From Breviolum minutum Mf 1.05b.01 (Eukaryota; Sar; Dinophyceae; Suessiales; Symbiodiniaceae): a stretch of 64,000 bases of DNA. Below the pieces are notes generated by a model. It was not told the DNA's origin. It made no database searches and saw only the letters and a list, made by a program, of their open reading frames with translations. Of the stretch, positions 12,775-23,014 are shown in pieces. A program made the translations under genes and the position numbers. Numbering within the stretch: the stretch's first letter is position 1; every line of letters begins with the position of its first letter. Location of the stretch: positions 95,446-159,445 of the forward strand of contig DF239752.1 of NCBI GenBank assembly GCA_000507305.1. The letters run 5' to 3'.

Positions 12775-13200
12775 AAGACTCAATAGTGGGGCCTCCATCT
12801 GGAGTTTGTTGGTCAAACCCGTGGCATGAAATCCTACATGATTGGAATGCAGACCCCACACATCCTGGGGACAGACTGCGCTGTGTCATCATTGGAAGCT
12901 GGCGGGCCACATTGCGAACCTTCCACCCAATCGATGGGCAAAACGAGCATTAGAATGGCAACTGCGTGCGAAAACAGTGGGCAGGAAACCAAACACATTG
13001 GTCACAAGGGTTAAGGAATTTACGAGGTGGAAGCGATGGGACAACTGGGAAAATGTTGCCGTGGGCAACCCTGCGTTGTGGGAGCAATCAATGCTTAAGT
13101 TTGTACCATTTACAGTGGGTAAATAGCAGGTTATTACATTTGTGCCTGCGCCCTAAAACGGGCCCGCCATTGGCGTGCAGGCTTGACCTTGACCTCGGCC
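12775..13200 (+). mobile_element. Non-LTR retrotransposon 3' end, copy 2 (decayed)
   Basis: The frame ending at the TAG of 13124-13126 aligns with copy 1: HWKLAGHIANLPPNRW, then RALEW, VGR, NW and a final W..S....F..F pattern. The upstream part (12775-12840) is shifted into other frames, so the copy is broken. The structured 3' end follows at 13145-13181, then a TTGACC-type tail. Copies 1 and 2 are diverged members of one family. Confidence 0.7.
13145..13181 (+). ncRNA. Retrotransposon 3'-end three-way RNA fold, copy 2
   Basis: The outer stem CCTGC (13145-13149) pairs with GCAGG (13177-13181). The first arm is GCCC-TAAAAC-GGGC. The second arm is CGCC-ATT-GGCG. Compared with copy 1, the closing pair of the second arm changes from T-A to C-G, a compensatory change. 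Loop sequences also differ while stems are kept, which argues for selection on structure before the copies decayed. Confidence 0.7.
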
Positions 13201-13313
13201 TGTCCTCCTTAAAGCGCCCAGTCCCAAGCCTAAAGTCCCCAAGTGCCAAACCCAAAGCCCCATAAAACCCTAAACGATGCGATGGGTGGTTTAAAATTAA
13301 GTTTCATGATTCT
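13201..13313. other. CCCAAAGC-type short repeats
   Basis: A run of phrases like CCCAAGCCTAAAGTCCCCAAG lies between the tails of copies 2 and 3. No gene is seen. Confidence 0.5.
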
Positions 13314-13422
13314 GTGCGTGCGCACAAAGGATGTCACGTTTGTGCGTCAGTGTGTGTACGAGTGATGCACTATGTGCGTCAGCGATGCCTGTGTACAAAT
13401 GATGTTGTTTCGGTGTGTATAA

Positions 13423-13923
13423 ATGATGCGCCTAGAAAGCATCAACGTATTACAGCGCAACATGTTGCGATCAATTGTTGGTTGGGTCCGGCTGAATGGC
13501 GAGGATTGGTCTGAGATGATGCAACAAATAAATCACAGACTCAGTGTGGCTTTGGAAGTCTTCCCAATTCCACCATGGACGGAACAACTTGCCAAACGCC
13601 AATTTCTCTTTGGCAAAGATAGCATCGGAGCAATCTTGGTCATCAATTGCTGGACATTGGACTTGCACAACTGGCTGGCAGGCGAACTTTGACAATATGC
13701 CGTCTCGCAAGCGTGGACGTCCACTGGTAAAATGGGATGACAAACTATCACACATCACAAATCAATTTTTCCCATTGCATAGCGCCTTTTTGCCAAAATG
13801 CTCGGCAATCCTTTGTTTCACATTTTGTGGACCTCTAGGTCTTCATTTTCCCCATGTCCCTATGGGATCGTGGTCGTAGTGTTTCACTTTGACCCGGGCG
13901 GGCGCAAAGCAAAGTGATGCGCC
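13423..13923 (+). mobile_element. Non-LTR retrotransposon 3' end, copy 3 (frameshifted)
   Basis: The first frame (from about 13430) gives LQRNMLRSIVGWVRLNGEDW and PPWTEQLAKRQFLF, a typical region after the reverse transcriptase of non-LTR elements. A frameshift near 13600-13650 moves the continuation into the frame reading WQANFDNMPSRKRGRP then WDD, a common tail motif, ending in a stop at 13877-13879. It belongs to a different subfamily from copies 1 and 2. A hairpin (13884-13917) and a (TCA)n tail follow. Confidence 0.7.
13884..13917 (+). ncRNA. Hairpin at the 3' end of retrotransposon copy 3
   Basis: TCACTTTG (13884-13891) pairs perfectly with CAAAGTGA (13910-13917), enclosing a GC-rich ACCCGGGCGGG segment that can form a small inner hairpin. 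It starts a few bases after the stop codon and is followed within about 10 bases by the TCA microsatellite, the same layout as copies 1 and 2. Confidence 0.6.
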
Positions 13924-13927
13924 TGCC

Positions 13928-13990
<63 letters not shown>

Positions 13991-14003
13991 GCATCAGCAT
14001 CAG

Positions 14004-14048
<45 letters not shown>

Positions 14049-14050
14049 NT
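13924..14050. repeat. (TCA)n/(GCA)n microsatellite with one undetermined base
   Basis: A long TCA array is interrupted by about nine GCA units, then resumes to 14048. Base 14049 is N, the only ambiguous base I noticed. The poly-His, poly-Ser and poly-Met frames here are artefacts of the repeat. The array probably grew from the 3' tail of retrotransposon copy 3. Confidence 0.95.
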
Positions 14051-14109
14051 CACCATCGGACACCAAGGTGCCTGCTGGCAGGTACATCTTGTTCGCCAAG
14101 CTACATATC

Positions 14110-14545
14110 TGGGGTGGCGATGGCGGTGGCGAAGGCGGTGGCGGTGGCAGAGGCGGTGGCGGAGGCAGTGGCGGAGGCAGTGGCAGTGGCAGTGGTGGCA
14201 CAGGCGGTGGCAGAGGCAGTGGCAGTGGCAGTGGTGGCACAGGCAGTGGCGCAGTGGCACTGGCAGTGGCAGTGGTGGCACAGGCAGTGGCGCAGTGGCA
14301 GTGGCAGTGGCAGTGGCAGTGGTGGCACAGGCAGTGGCACAGTGGCAGTGGGTGGCAGTGGTGGCACAGGCAGTGGCAGTGGCAGTGGTGGCACAGGCAG
14401 TGGCAGTGGTAGTGGTGGTGGTAATAATAATGGTAGTGGTAGTGGTAGTGGCAATGGTAATAGTAGTGGTGTGGTAGTGTCAGTGGTAGTGGTAGTGGTA
14501 CTGGTAGAGGTAGCGGTAGTGGTAGCGGTAGTGGTCTTGGTAGTT
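14110..14545. repeat. (GGCAGT)n/(GGTGGC)n hexanucleotide array
   Basis: About 430 bases of GGC/AGT/GGT units grade into GGTAGT toward the right end. All frames are open as GSGSGGTG-, AVAVVAQ- or PLPLPVPP-like repeats, so none is evidence for a protein. Confidence 0.95.
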
Positions 14546-17500
14546 TAGTTTAGCGCAGCCTAGTCTAGTGGTGCGGTGTGGAGTGGAGTGGCGTGACCCC
14601 GGAGGCTGCCCATGAAGAGCACAGGGGGGAATGAACAGAAAAGTACAACTTTAGCAGGCTCTGAATGCAAAATCTGCGAAATTGGATACGTAATGACATG
14701 CCTGTGCTCACAGAAGTCATCAACGAAATGCCCAAGATCTGTGGTTCGCGAAGTTTGTTGCATGTTGCCATTTGCTGGTGACGAACAATCACCCATTGCG
14801 AGGATGCAAACTTGCATGTGTGGAACGGGACAGGTCATCTAAAACACAACCACAAACTTTATTTAACCCTGCTTCGCTTTCTGGCACACGTGTTCATGCA
14901 AGATCAGTGCGAAACATGTTTCATGACTCTGTTCATGGACCCATCGTGCACCAGGAGTACATAAGGTTTTGGTGTGGCTTTTGCGGAGGGCCGGTGGGTT
15001 CTATGAAGGCTCCGGGAATCTTGTCGCGGTATTCCGGAAAAACTTTGGACGGGCCGGTGCAGGTTGCACGAAGGTGAAAGGAGCTTCCCGCAAAAATCCA
15101 AGATTCTGGTTGCCGGTTTTGTTTCCTTCCATTTTTTATTCCTTCCATTCTATCCATGCGCTGACAAATGCATTTCCTGCCCAAATTTCTGAACGCAATT
15201 TACATCCGGAAAGAAAACAAAATGCCATGTTGGAGATCCCAAACGCTTTGGAGAAGCGGTTCCAGGTGTTAAAGGTTTGGAAGTGAACGGATCACTTCCA
15301 GTCTCCAAACATCTTTAAGATTCTTCCTGCAGTACTAGGTGCTCCACACGGAGCACCATGTGTTCCAAAGTGGTGCTGAGACTGTGGAGTCCTGGTTGTG
15401 CAGTTGATGAGCACGCTAGCCTTACGTTTGCGTACACTATTCTTCGCCTCTTCAACCCAAAATTTAAAGCTGTCAATATAAGAAATCTGCGCCGGCACAA
15501 TTCCGAGTTGGTGAATTCATATTTTCGCCAAGAAGTCGGTTGTCGCAGGCTGTTGTAAAGGTGCAAACGAACCAAACTGAATCCCAATGCCTCTGCTCTC
15601 CACACATGATGGCTGTGCCACCAGCTCAACGTGCCAACAGGCCTTCTTGCCCAAGGTGTTTGGCCAAATTTGTTGGCCAAACACTTGCCACACATTATAT
15701 GGCCCAAGCAGTGTTGCGTGCCCATAGAATCTTGTTCTGTGCTGACTGCGGCGTGAATGAAACGCCTGGCTCGTGGAGTTCTTGGCCCCGGGTCCGGCGC
15801 TGTTGGATGTGGAGTGTCTCAAGTCTAGAGTCTAAACTAGCTTCTGGCGGTTCCCTGCTCGAAGATAATCGATCTAGGACGGAACGAGTCTTATTACAGT
15901 ATTTCAAAGTTTGGGCAGTACCACCTATTCCGCCTATTCCTATACTGCAAATACCCCTTGGTATGCCTTCGCAGCTTTATGATCTGCTGCCTTCAGCCAC
16001 ACGGTTCCCACCCTGTACTGATGGGTTTATGCCTGATTCTGTGCACAATGACCGCGACAATTTGCAAAGGTCGCAACAGCCAAATTGCTGGAACTGGCCG
16101 GTTCGTGACCATCCAAGAGATGATGGAATGCGGCACGGCACGGCGGGGCGACCAAATTTATGAGTTTTCGGAAATTTCGGAAACAGGGTGCGCCAAAAAC
16201 AAACTGGTGTGAACATGCGCAGCGATTCGGTTCCATGGTAAGACTTCGATGAACCACGATGGACCGAATGTGCTTCGAATTGGTAAAGCCAATTACCCAC
16301 ATGTCTGGCTAAGCACGAGAGTGTCTTTGGGAAGAGTTTCTTGACTCTTTCGATCGATGTCATTGTTTCAGTACGGGGTTGGGTTTCCGTGGCTCGACGC
16401 TGAATCATGGAGTATGTGATCATTGGCCTCCTAAGGCCATTTGAGTGGTTTATCTCGTGGGTCCTCCCCACGATTTTCAGTCGACGCCAAAGGCTGTTTT
16501 CCAGTTGAGTGAAAAGGATGACCGCGAACTGGCCCGGCGGACGACTGGATAAAGGAGAAATGGCACAGGAACTGCCTTGGTCAACATCGTAAAGTTCAAA
16601 GTTCCAGCCAGAACAATAAAGGTATTTTTTCTGACGGAAGAGAATCAAGAATTCCTTGAATAATTATAGTTCCACATCTAACGAACGAAGACTTTGTATG
16701 GCGCATACCGCCTGTGTGCCTCTCGATTGCCAATTTTCCTTGGGAGCTAAATGTTGCCGTAGTCTTCAGTTTGCGCGCATTCACAGTGGGGCTTTTCTGA
16801 CGCTGCAATGCAAAGTTTGCCTTTTGTGGACTTTTGGCTTCTGCTTCTCGGAAATACACGACAATGTCGTTGATTTTTGGAGGATGTGCGAGGTTCCTAG
16901 AAACTGCCTAAGAAAGATTCCATGAAAAAAAGTTTCTGCTTTTGCTTGCGCTCTCTGTCTTTCTACAATGGCATGTGGTGGCCAAATCAGCCCTTGCAGC
17001 AAACAGCAAACCTAAATCAAAGAGCTGGCTTCAACTCAACTGGAATCATCTCTTGCTTCTTGATTCTTTGCTTCGTGGAAGAAGGAAGAACTTCGCACAG
17101 AACAGTCCCCCCCAATTCATCCCAATTCCTTGTTGCCGCGGGGAAGAAGGCAAACATGTCGATACCCGGTCCCGTTAGAAATGGAAGATGCCCCGGGTTT
17201 AGGTTGAAGCGGCGTTACTCCACACAAGCAGACGTTTTCAGGTCGGGTCGCGTGGCCACGACACACCAGTTCGGAGCGCCTTGTGTTACCGGCTTTAGGC
17301 ATCAACGCAGGACGTACCACAAAAAGATACAAAAAGCATCTTTGGACATTGTATACACATCTTTGTTGCCAGATGCATGGCATGTATTGAGGCGAGTCGA
17401 AAGATGGATACCGTGAGCGTCGGGCATTCGTCACCCAGCTACCCTATTTGCTACGCACGCGTGTGTTCACGGAGATCAATAGCGGATAGCGTCTCGCTGG

Positions 17501-17900
17501 CTATTTGTGAGCTTCCAGGCGTCGCAATTAATCATAGCAACCATGTCTCACTTTTTTGAGCGCATGCAGGCAGGACCCATTTCGGCCAGATCAGATAAGG
17601 TGAGACCAAAATGTTACACGTGCATTGGTACAAATCTAGGCCTGTTTCTGTACAAGGCGTCATTTCGCGTCTCTGTCATGTCCATCTGCTCATACTCTTG
17701 CCGAAGCCCTGCAGTTGACATTGGAGCTTGGTGCAGCGTCGAAATTCAATGTCAATGACGTACCCTGGTTCAAAGGATCCGGGATTTCATGATGTGCTAC
17801 CTAAAGGATCCTAAAGGTACATGGTTCACCCAAAAAAAACAAACAAATCACTGATATTTTCCAGTCTCAATTAAATTCAGCACCATCTTCAAGAGCCATG
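14546..17900. other. Intergenic region, no recognisable gene
   Basis: Nothing identifiable was found. The longest open frames (plus 15540-16163, minus 15977-16648) overlap on opposite strands and carry no domain I recognise. Confidence 0.45.
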
Positions 17901-17910
17901 TAGATCTCAC

Positions 17911-18738
17911 CTTATCCAAAGACTTCCTCCCGTCCTGGTTGGACCAGTCGCGCTTCGCAAGATCTCTCGGATCGGCAGCATCCATTCCACCCCTGGCAGC
18001 GCAAACTTCATCCCCGGTCAACTTGGACGTCGTTGAATCAAAAGGGGAATGAGGGGAAGCTTGGTGTGCAATGGATACTTTGGATAAACCAACTGGATAA
18101 ACTGGATAAATTGGATAGAGTATGATAAAGTGGATAAAATTGTCACTGTGATTGTCTAGCTGTACTCCCAAAAAACCCTTGAGACCAGAGACACAAACAC
18201 AAATCAAAGAGAATGCTGCAAGGCTCACCAGTGGAAGGCAAACTCCTCCTCATCATCCCGGGGACTTCCCTGCAGAACGGGAGGCATCTAAGAAACAATC
18301 ATTAAAGTCATTAAAGTTCCTTCCTAGCTGAGCAGAATCATGGTCAAGTCCACCTCCTGGTCATCGTAGTAGCCGCCGTAGGTACCAGGGGACATTCCAG
18401 TGCCGCCGCTGAGTTCTCTGTTCACCTTCAGTCAGAAGAGATAAGGAGGACAAGTTCCCAATCGGAGCTTGAGGCCCCAAAGAAGGGTACGGGCACCTCC
18501 CCGCCACCAGTGTGTTGAAAATGCAGATCTACGGCTCCCGGCACATCTACACCATTCTTGGTTGTGCTGTTCAAACCGGAACGCCTGAAAATCCAACAAA
18601 TACAATGTATACATCTCACATTTTTTCGACAATGATTTTGTGCAGCGCAAAATCAGATGGAAGTATTTGTCAAATTTGAACACTGGAAATGATACATGGC
18701 CCAACCTTAACTTGCGCCACCCAGTCTGGAACTCCCTC
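17911..18738 (-). CDS. Unrecognised acidic protein, at least five exons
   Basis: Five exon-like blocks on the minus strand chain in one reading frame: 18706-18738 (REFQTGWRKL), 18497-18584 (NGVDVPGAVDLHFQHTGG), 18354-18425 (ELSGGTGMSPGTYGGYYDD), 18229-18269 (RDDEEEFAFHW) and 17911-17992 (GGMDAADPRDLAKRDW). All five are preceded by AG, four of them by AG|G, and all are followed by GT, with phases agreeing at every join. The chain has no start or stop, so both ends are missing. It is polar, Gly/Asp/Glu-rich, with no membrane segment. I do not recognise a family. Confidence 0.5.
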
Positions 18739-18799
18739 CTGCAGTTTGATGTCAAAGCTGTTTTACAAATCAATCTCCGCCAATGGAGCAAGTGCTACG

Positions 18800-21590
18800 C
18801 ATCTAAGAAAGTGATGCAGAAAATGGAGATAGCCTGAAAATCCATATCCAAGTCAAATGATGAGACATACACGATGCGTATGCAGGATACATCCAGTTGT
18901 TTAGTAATTCCTCCAAGGCAAAGACTCTTCACAAAATCAACCCTCACAAAATTTATAGTCCAGCCTCTGTGGTCTGGTTGTCACTCGCCACAGCAACGAT
19001 CTGTCAAAGCATCCATGAAATCCATTTTATATGCCTTTATCTGCACCGCTTACACATCTTGCTACACACAGCAATTCCTCAGGTTTTCAATGTTGATAGA
19101 CACAGCAAACATGGAAAGCAAATACCTCTGGGATCATGCTTCCACATCTGATCTATGGTTGATATTGTCTAGAAAGACCTGTCTCGAAATCTTCTCTTCC
19201 GAAAACCTTCCATGGAACCATGTCCGGCAGTCTTGAAATCTCAGTTCGATGACCCTTGTCCCTCTGAACCTTTCCTATCTTTTGCGCTTCACTTCTGGAT
19301 TCTGAACCCCCCAAAAAGCGGACTTGTGGCCCAAAGCCGCAGGACAGGTTGGCCCAAAATGGCACAAAAACGCGGCACGGTCCCTTCAGCACCTGCAACA
19401 GCGCTGTGGCGTACTCCAACACCAAAGGATTCCGCGCCCGTGCAAACCTCAACATACAGGTCAGCCCCTCAGCCCTCTAAATTTCAATTCCACCTGTTTC
19501 GAGCATTTCCTGCAACTACTACCCACCAGCTTTATTCTCTTAAGTGAAACCCGTTTGTGGATCTTGAGTTTGGCACCTCATGATACATGGTGCAAGCTCT
19601 GTCTCTTGGAGAACATACTCCCGCACCTCGCTGCGGGAAGCGATTTACAAAATGGCAAGGAACTTCGACATGTCATCAACTTTGACCTAAGCCCCTCAAG
19701 GTTGCCTTTTGCTCAAAAAGATTCAACCACAGATGCGATCCTATGATTTTCCATGGCCTCGTCATGAGATACCAGGCACTGGAATGCAAAAAGAAGCTGG
19801 ACGACGATTTCCTGACATGCAGTTCAGCTGGAGAAGTTGCAGCATCAACACATCTGGCCGCGCATTTTAGACCCAGCCCTGGCTCCTCATCTTCCCGCTT
19901 TTCGATCAGCAAATCCTTTTGCCAGTTAACAGGGGCAAATTGTGGACTCACTCGAGCTCTTGGGTATTTTGATATGTGGATTCCTAATCGAAGTAAGCTG
20001 GGAGAAAGGAACGAAAAATATCGCCAGCCGTGTATGCTTTAATTCCAAAAAAACACATCTCGCAAATGAAATGACCTTACAAGTCCCAAATAGTCACAGT
20101 CTTTTCGAAACAACGACGAAAGTCCTGCATCATTGACGGCAGGCGAGATTCTGCAACGTGCTGTACAGAGTCCTTCCATTCCACTTCATCGAAAAACGAG
20201 TAAACAGAGTAAAGCCAATTCCAGAAGGCTCGCTTTAAAGAGAGTAGTTCATGCTGAAAGCTGATCAAATCAGGTTTAAGATTCAACATCAATCAGCTTC
20301 CACTTGACATGCTGAAGCATGCCGAGGAGACCCGACTGAGAGCCAGATTGCTGATCAGCAGCACGCACTCCAAGACAACATCGTCCTAGTGAAATGGGAG
20401 ACAAGAACGTCTTTGGCTCGCCCAGCAACGAATGGTATCACGATGCATCATGCTTCAGTTGTCACATGCATCTTCACTCAATTAATTGGGCTATGTATAG
20501 ATCGTATATATAGAGCTTATAAATCTCAAATGTCGTGGTTCGAACAAGTTCCTGGACTCCAGACCATCTAAAGACCCTATCCTTGCAAAAACAAGAGAAA
20601 TCTAGAAGTCCTACTCAAAAACCTGAAGACACTTCATCCCACACAGTCCTCAGAGAAGCTGGGCACCAACAAACGGGTCATAAGTTCTACAAGGCCTGCC
20701 TCACAAAGCTCTCCCCAAGCGACCTGCATGTCGCAGTTCCCCCTCCCAGAACAGGATGCTTTACAGCTGGAAATGTGATTGGTGGTTAAGTTGTAAAAAA
20801 TCTTTGGAACTGGTCCAAACCCACAGTTGTGGTTTCAAGAACTTTCATGACTGGCGCTGATACCTCCATGACGTTTTTAGCAAATGTCTTGGCCGTGATA
20901 TGATGTACATTGATGTACTAGATACTATCCTTTGAAAAGTATGAGCATCCACGGAAAATCAAAAAATCAAAAGCAGCATGAGACAGCTCTTCTTTTCTTG
21001 CAGCATGCGTCAACAGGCATTCAAACGCGCAACAGTAATAGATCTGAGAGGTCGCTATCATTCTGCGAGAAAAGAGCGTTTTCGGCTGTCCAGAGATGAT
21101 CAAGTCATTGCCACCTACTTTTCATGGCCTCCTTTGGAGGAGGAATCTGGCCACATGATCGTTAAAAACGATCGTCACATGAGGTTGTCATCAAATCCCA
21201 AGGATACTATCATCTGCACGTTTTCCACAGATGGGACCAAGCATCACCTGGCAGGTTTCTCAGTTGATTGTGTGGAAATGTGTTCTTTTGAAAAAATGGC
21301 TTCCTACGTGAACAGTTTACCGTAGTTTACCTTTTCAACCTTTTCCACCTTGGCTCCTTTTGAGACAATTCCTGCTGATGGTCGACAACCTGTGAATGCA
21401 GTACACTCATTGTTGGCTTCAAACACAGACCTTCCCGTCACAATCTACAACCATCCCACTTCCCTTTAGCTTCCGCTTGGCACCCGTGTACTCGCCCCGT
21501 ATAGGAGGGCGAAATGACATAAGCATCTTTTTTTGGCATGAACCTCATTCAAGTAACAGGTGTAATGTACAACAAGTATGCAACTTGTAA
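18800..21590. other. Weak exon-like stretches, no recognisable gene
   Basis: Minus-strand frames at about 20093-20292 (LLSLKRAFWNWLYSVYSFF) and 19153-19455 have plausible composition and may be upstream exons of the acidic-protein gene or of another gene. Splice joins could not be established and no family was recognised. A GGATAAA-like short repeat lies nearby at about 18075-18140. Confidence 0.25.
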
Positions 21591-21599
21591 GACTGCAGT

Positions 21600-22365
21600 C
21601 TGAGCTTCTTGCACGAGGCTTAAAGAGTTCACACAGTGGCGCTCATCGGTGCAATATCCAAAGCCCTACGGGAGTCATGGCGACTGGGAACTGCATCAAC
21701 TGCTGGGTCAGTGAGGTCGAGAATTAGGAAAAATTCAGTAGCAGTTTTGTTATCACAGCCATCCAACTGGTCGGTTGGAAATCTCCAGTAATCTCCAGTT
21801 TCATTTGTTTTTTCACACAAAGTATGGAACCCACAGTCCAGAGAGTAGCCACCATCAGTCACCCGGCATGTTCACCTCCATGTTTTCCCAACACAAGTGC
21901 CTCACCGCGAAAGACATGGCCCATGTGGCCATTGCCTCAATAGTGATAGCACTACGTTTCGGGACTGTTCTTCCAAAGAGGCGGGCCGTACGGTTTGCTG
22001 TTCAGAGGGTTGGCCTTTTTGCAGAATGAAACATCCTCAATCAGCTGAGGCAATCACACCTGGAACACAGGATCTCACACCTTGCAAGGTGCAAGAGTCT
22101 GTGAGAGGCAGAGATTCATGTTGCCGGCAAGGAATAGTTCATGCTGAGATCAGGACCTTCGCCCATCAGCATCTCTTTGCTCGTAGACGGCACCCTGTCT
22201 TACATGAACTGTCTCTGTGTATTCTTCAGTATCAATGCCCATCTCAATGTGAGAGGCCGAAATGCATCCGGTAGCTGGTAGCTGGTGCACCTTGACATTT
22301 GTCCAAAAGCCCGGCCAGCCACAGCCGCAGTCGAACTTCATCTGAGAGGTGTACAGTGGCACCTC
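21600..22365 (-). CDS. msrB: Methionine-R-sulfoxide reductase (MsrB), 5' end not found
   Basis: MsrB enzymes reduce the R form of oxidised methionine, using a Cys nucleophile and thioredoxin. Minus-strand exons join in frame. About 22292-22365 gives VPLYTSQMKF and CGCGWPGFW. 22058-22080 followed by 21901-21935 gives CEILCSRCNGHMGHVFRGE. About 21600-21665 gives GYCTDERHCVNSLSL, whose Cys in the RHCVNS motif is the expected catalytic residue. C-S-R-C supplies one of the two zinc-binding Cys pairs; the first pair should lie in an upstream exon I could not locate. A small exon near 22195-22260 (ASHIEMGIDTEEYTE) probably links the first two blocks. The family usually has Ser or Gly-Cys in the FDSGxGWP motif, so the first Cys here is unusual. 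Confidence 0.85.
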
Positions 22366-22914
22366 CGAGATTACAAGATTCCACAGATTTGGTCGACTAT
22401 CAAAATATCTTAGGCCTTGTGTCCAGCTGCATAGCAACCTGCACAGAGATAAACACCAGCATCTTTATGGTCATCAAAACCTGAGCCACGAGGAATCTAC
22501 TCGGCAAAATACAGTCATGACTCCAACCGAGATTGTTTAGCCAACTACAAATGCTTGACTTATTCAGGTGGTCGCTGATGGGGCCTATCTCCGAAAATTT
22601 GCACCCAACCCAAAAACACACATATCCCGCCGAGTGCCCAACCATTCTGAAACATTACCCGAAATTTCTAGGAAAAAAACCTTGGCATGGAAAGGGGGAA
22701 AACGGGAAAACACTCCTGTATCAACCCCGTTTTCTGGACTGTCAGATCATCTGTAGTGACTGCTGAATGTGAAGGAAACTGATGCCAACATATAGTATAG
22801 TCCAGTAATACTGGATGTAGATCGTCTTTCGAATCGCCAAGAAGACACAATGGACATCAACATGTAGTCGAACGGAAGCAACAAAAAGCTTTGAGTTCCA
22901 TATTCTCCCTATAT
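22366..22914. other. Probable 5' part of the MsrB gene, exons unresolved
   Basis: The N-terminal part of MsrB, with its first Cys-x-x-Cys pair, should lie here on the minus strand. I see no block that fits convincingly. Confidence 0.35.
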
Positions 22915-23014
22915 GGGGGTTTCCTAAAATGGTGGTACCCAACAACCATGGGTTTTCCTACTAAAAATGCTCATTTTGGGGTGTTTTTGGGGGTACCACC
23001 ATTTAAGACAACCC
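22915..23014. mobile_element. MITE, subfamily 2, copy 1
   Basis: This 100-bp element has inverted ends: GTTTCCTAAAATGGTGGTACC at the left (first 20 bases quoted in part) and GGTACCACCATTT at the right. Its body is the reverse complement of the copy at 36844, including the ACAACCATGGTTTTCCTACT-like core. Flanks read ATAT and ATCT, compatible with a 4-bp target duplication that has since changed by one base. It is too short to encode a transposase, so it must be non-autonomous. Confidence 0.8.

Noticed and set aside
13889..14548. Long poly-His, poly-Ser and GSGG-type proteins
   Set aside because: They translate microsatellites in every frame and contain an N.
21629..21862. Minus-strand frame reading VTDGGYSLDCGFHTLC as an exon
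   Set aside because: The MsrB chain jumps from exon 21901-21935 to the block starting at 21665, which carries the catalytic RHCVNS motif in another frame; most of this frame is intron.
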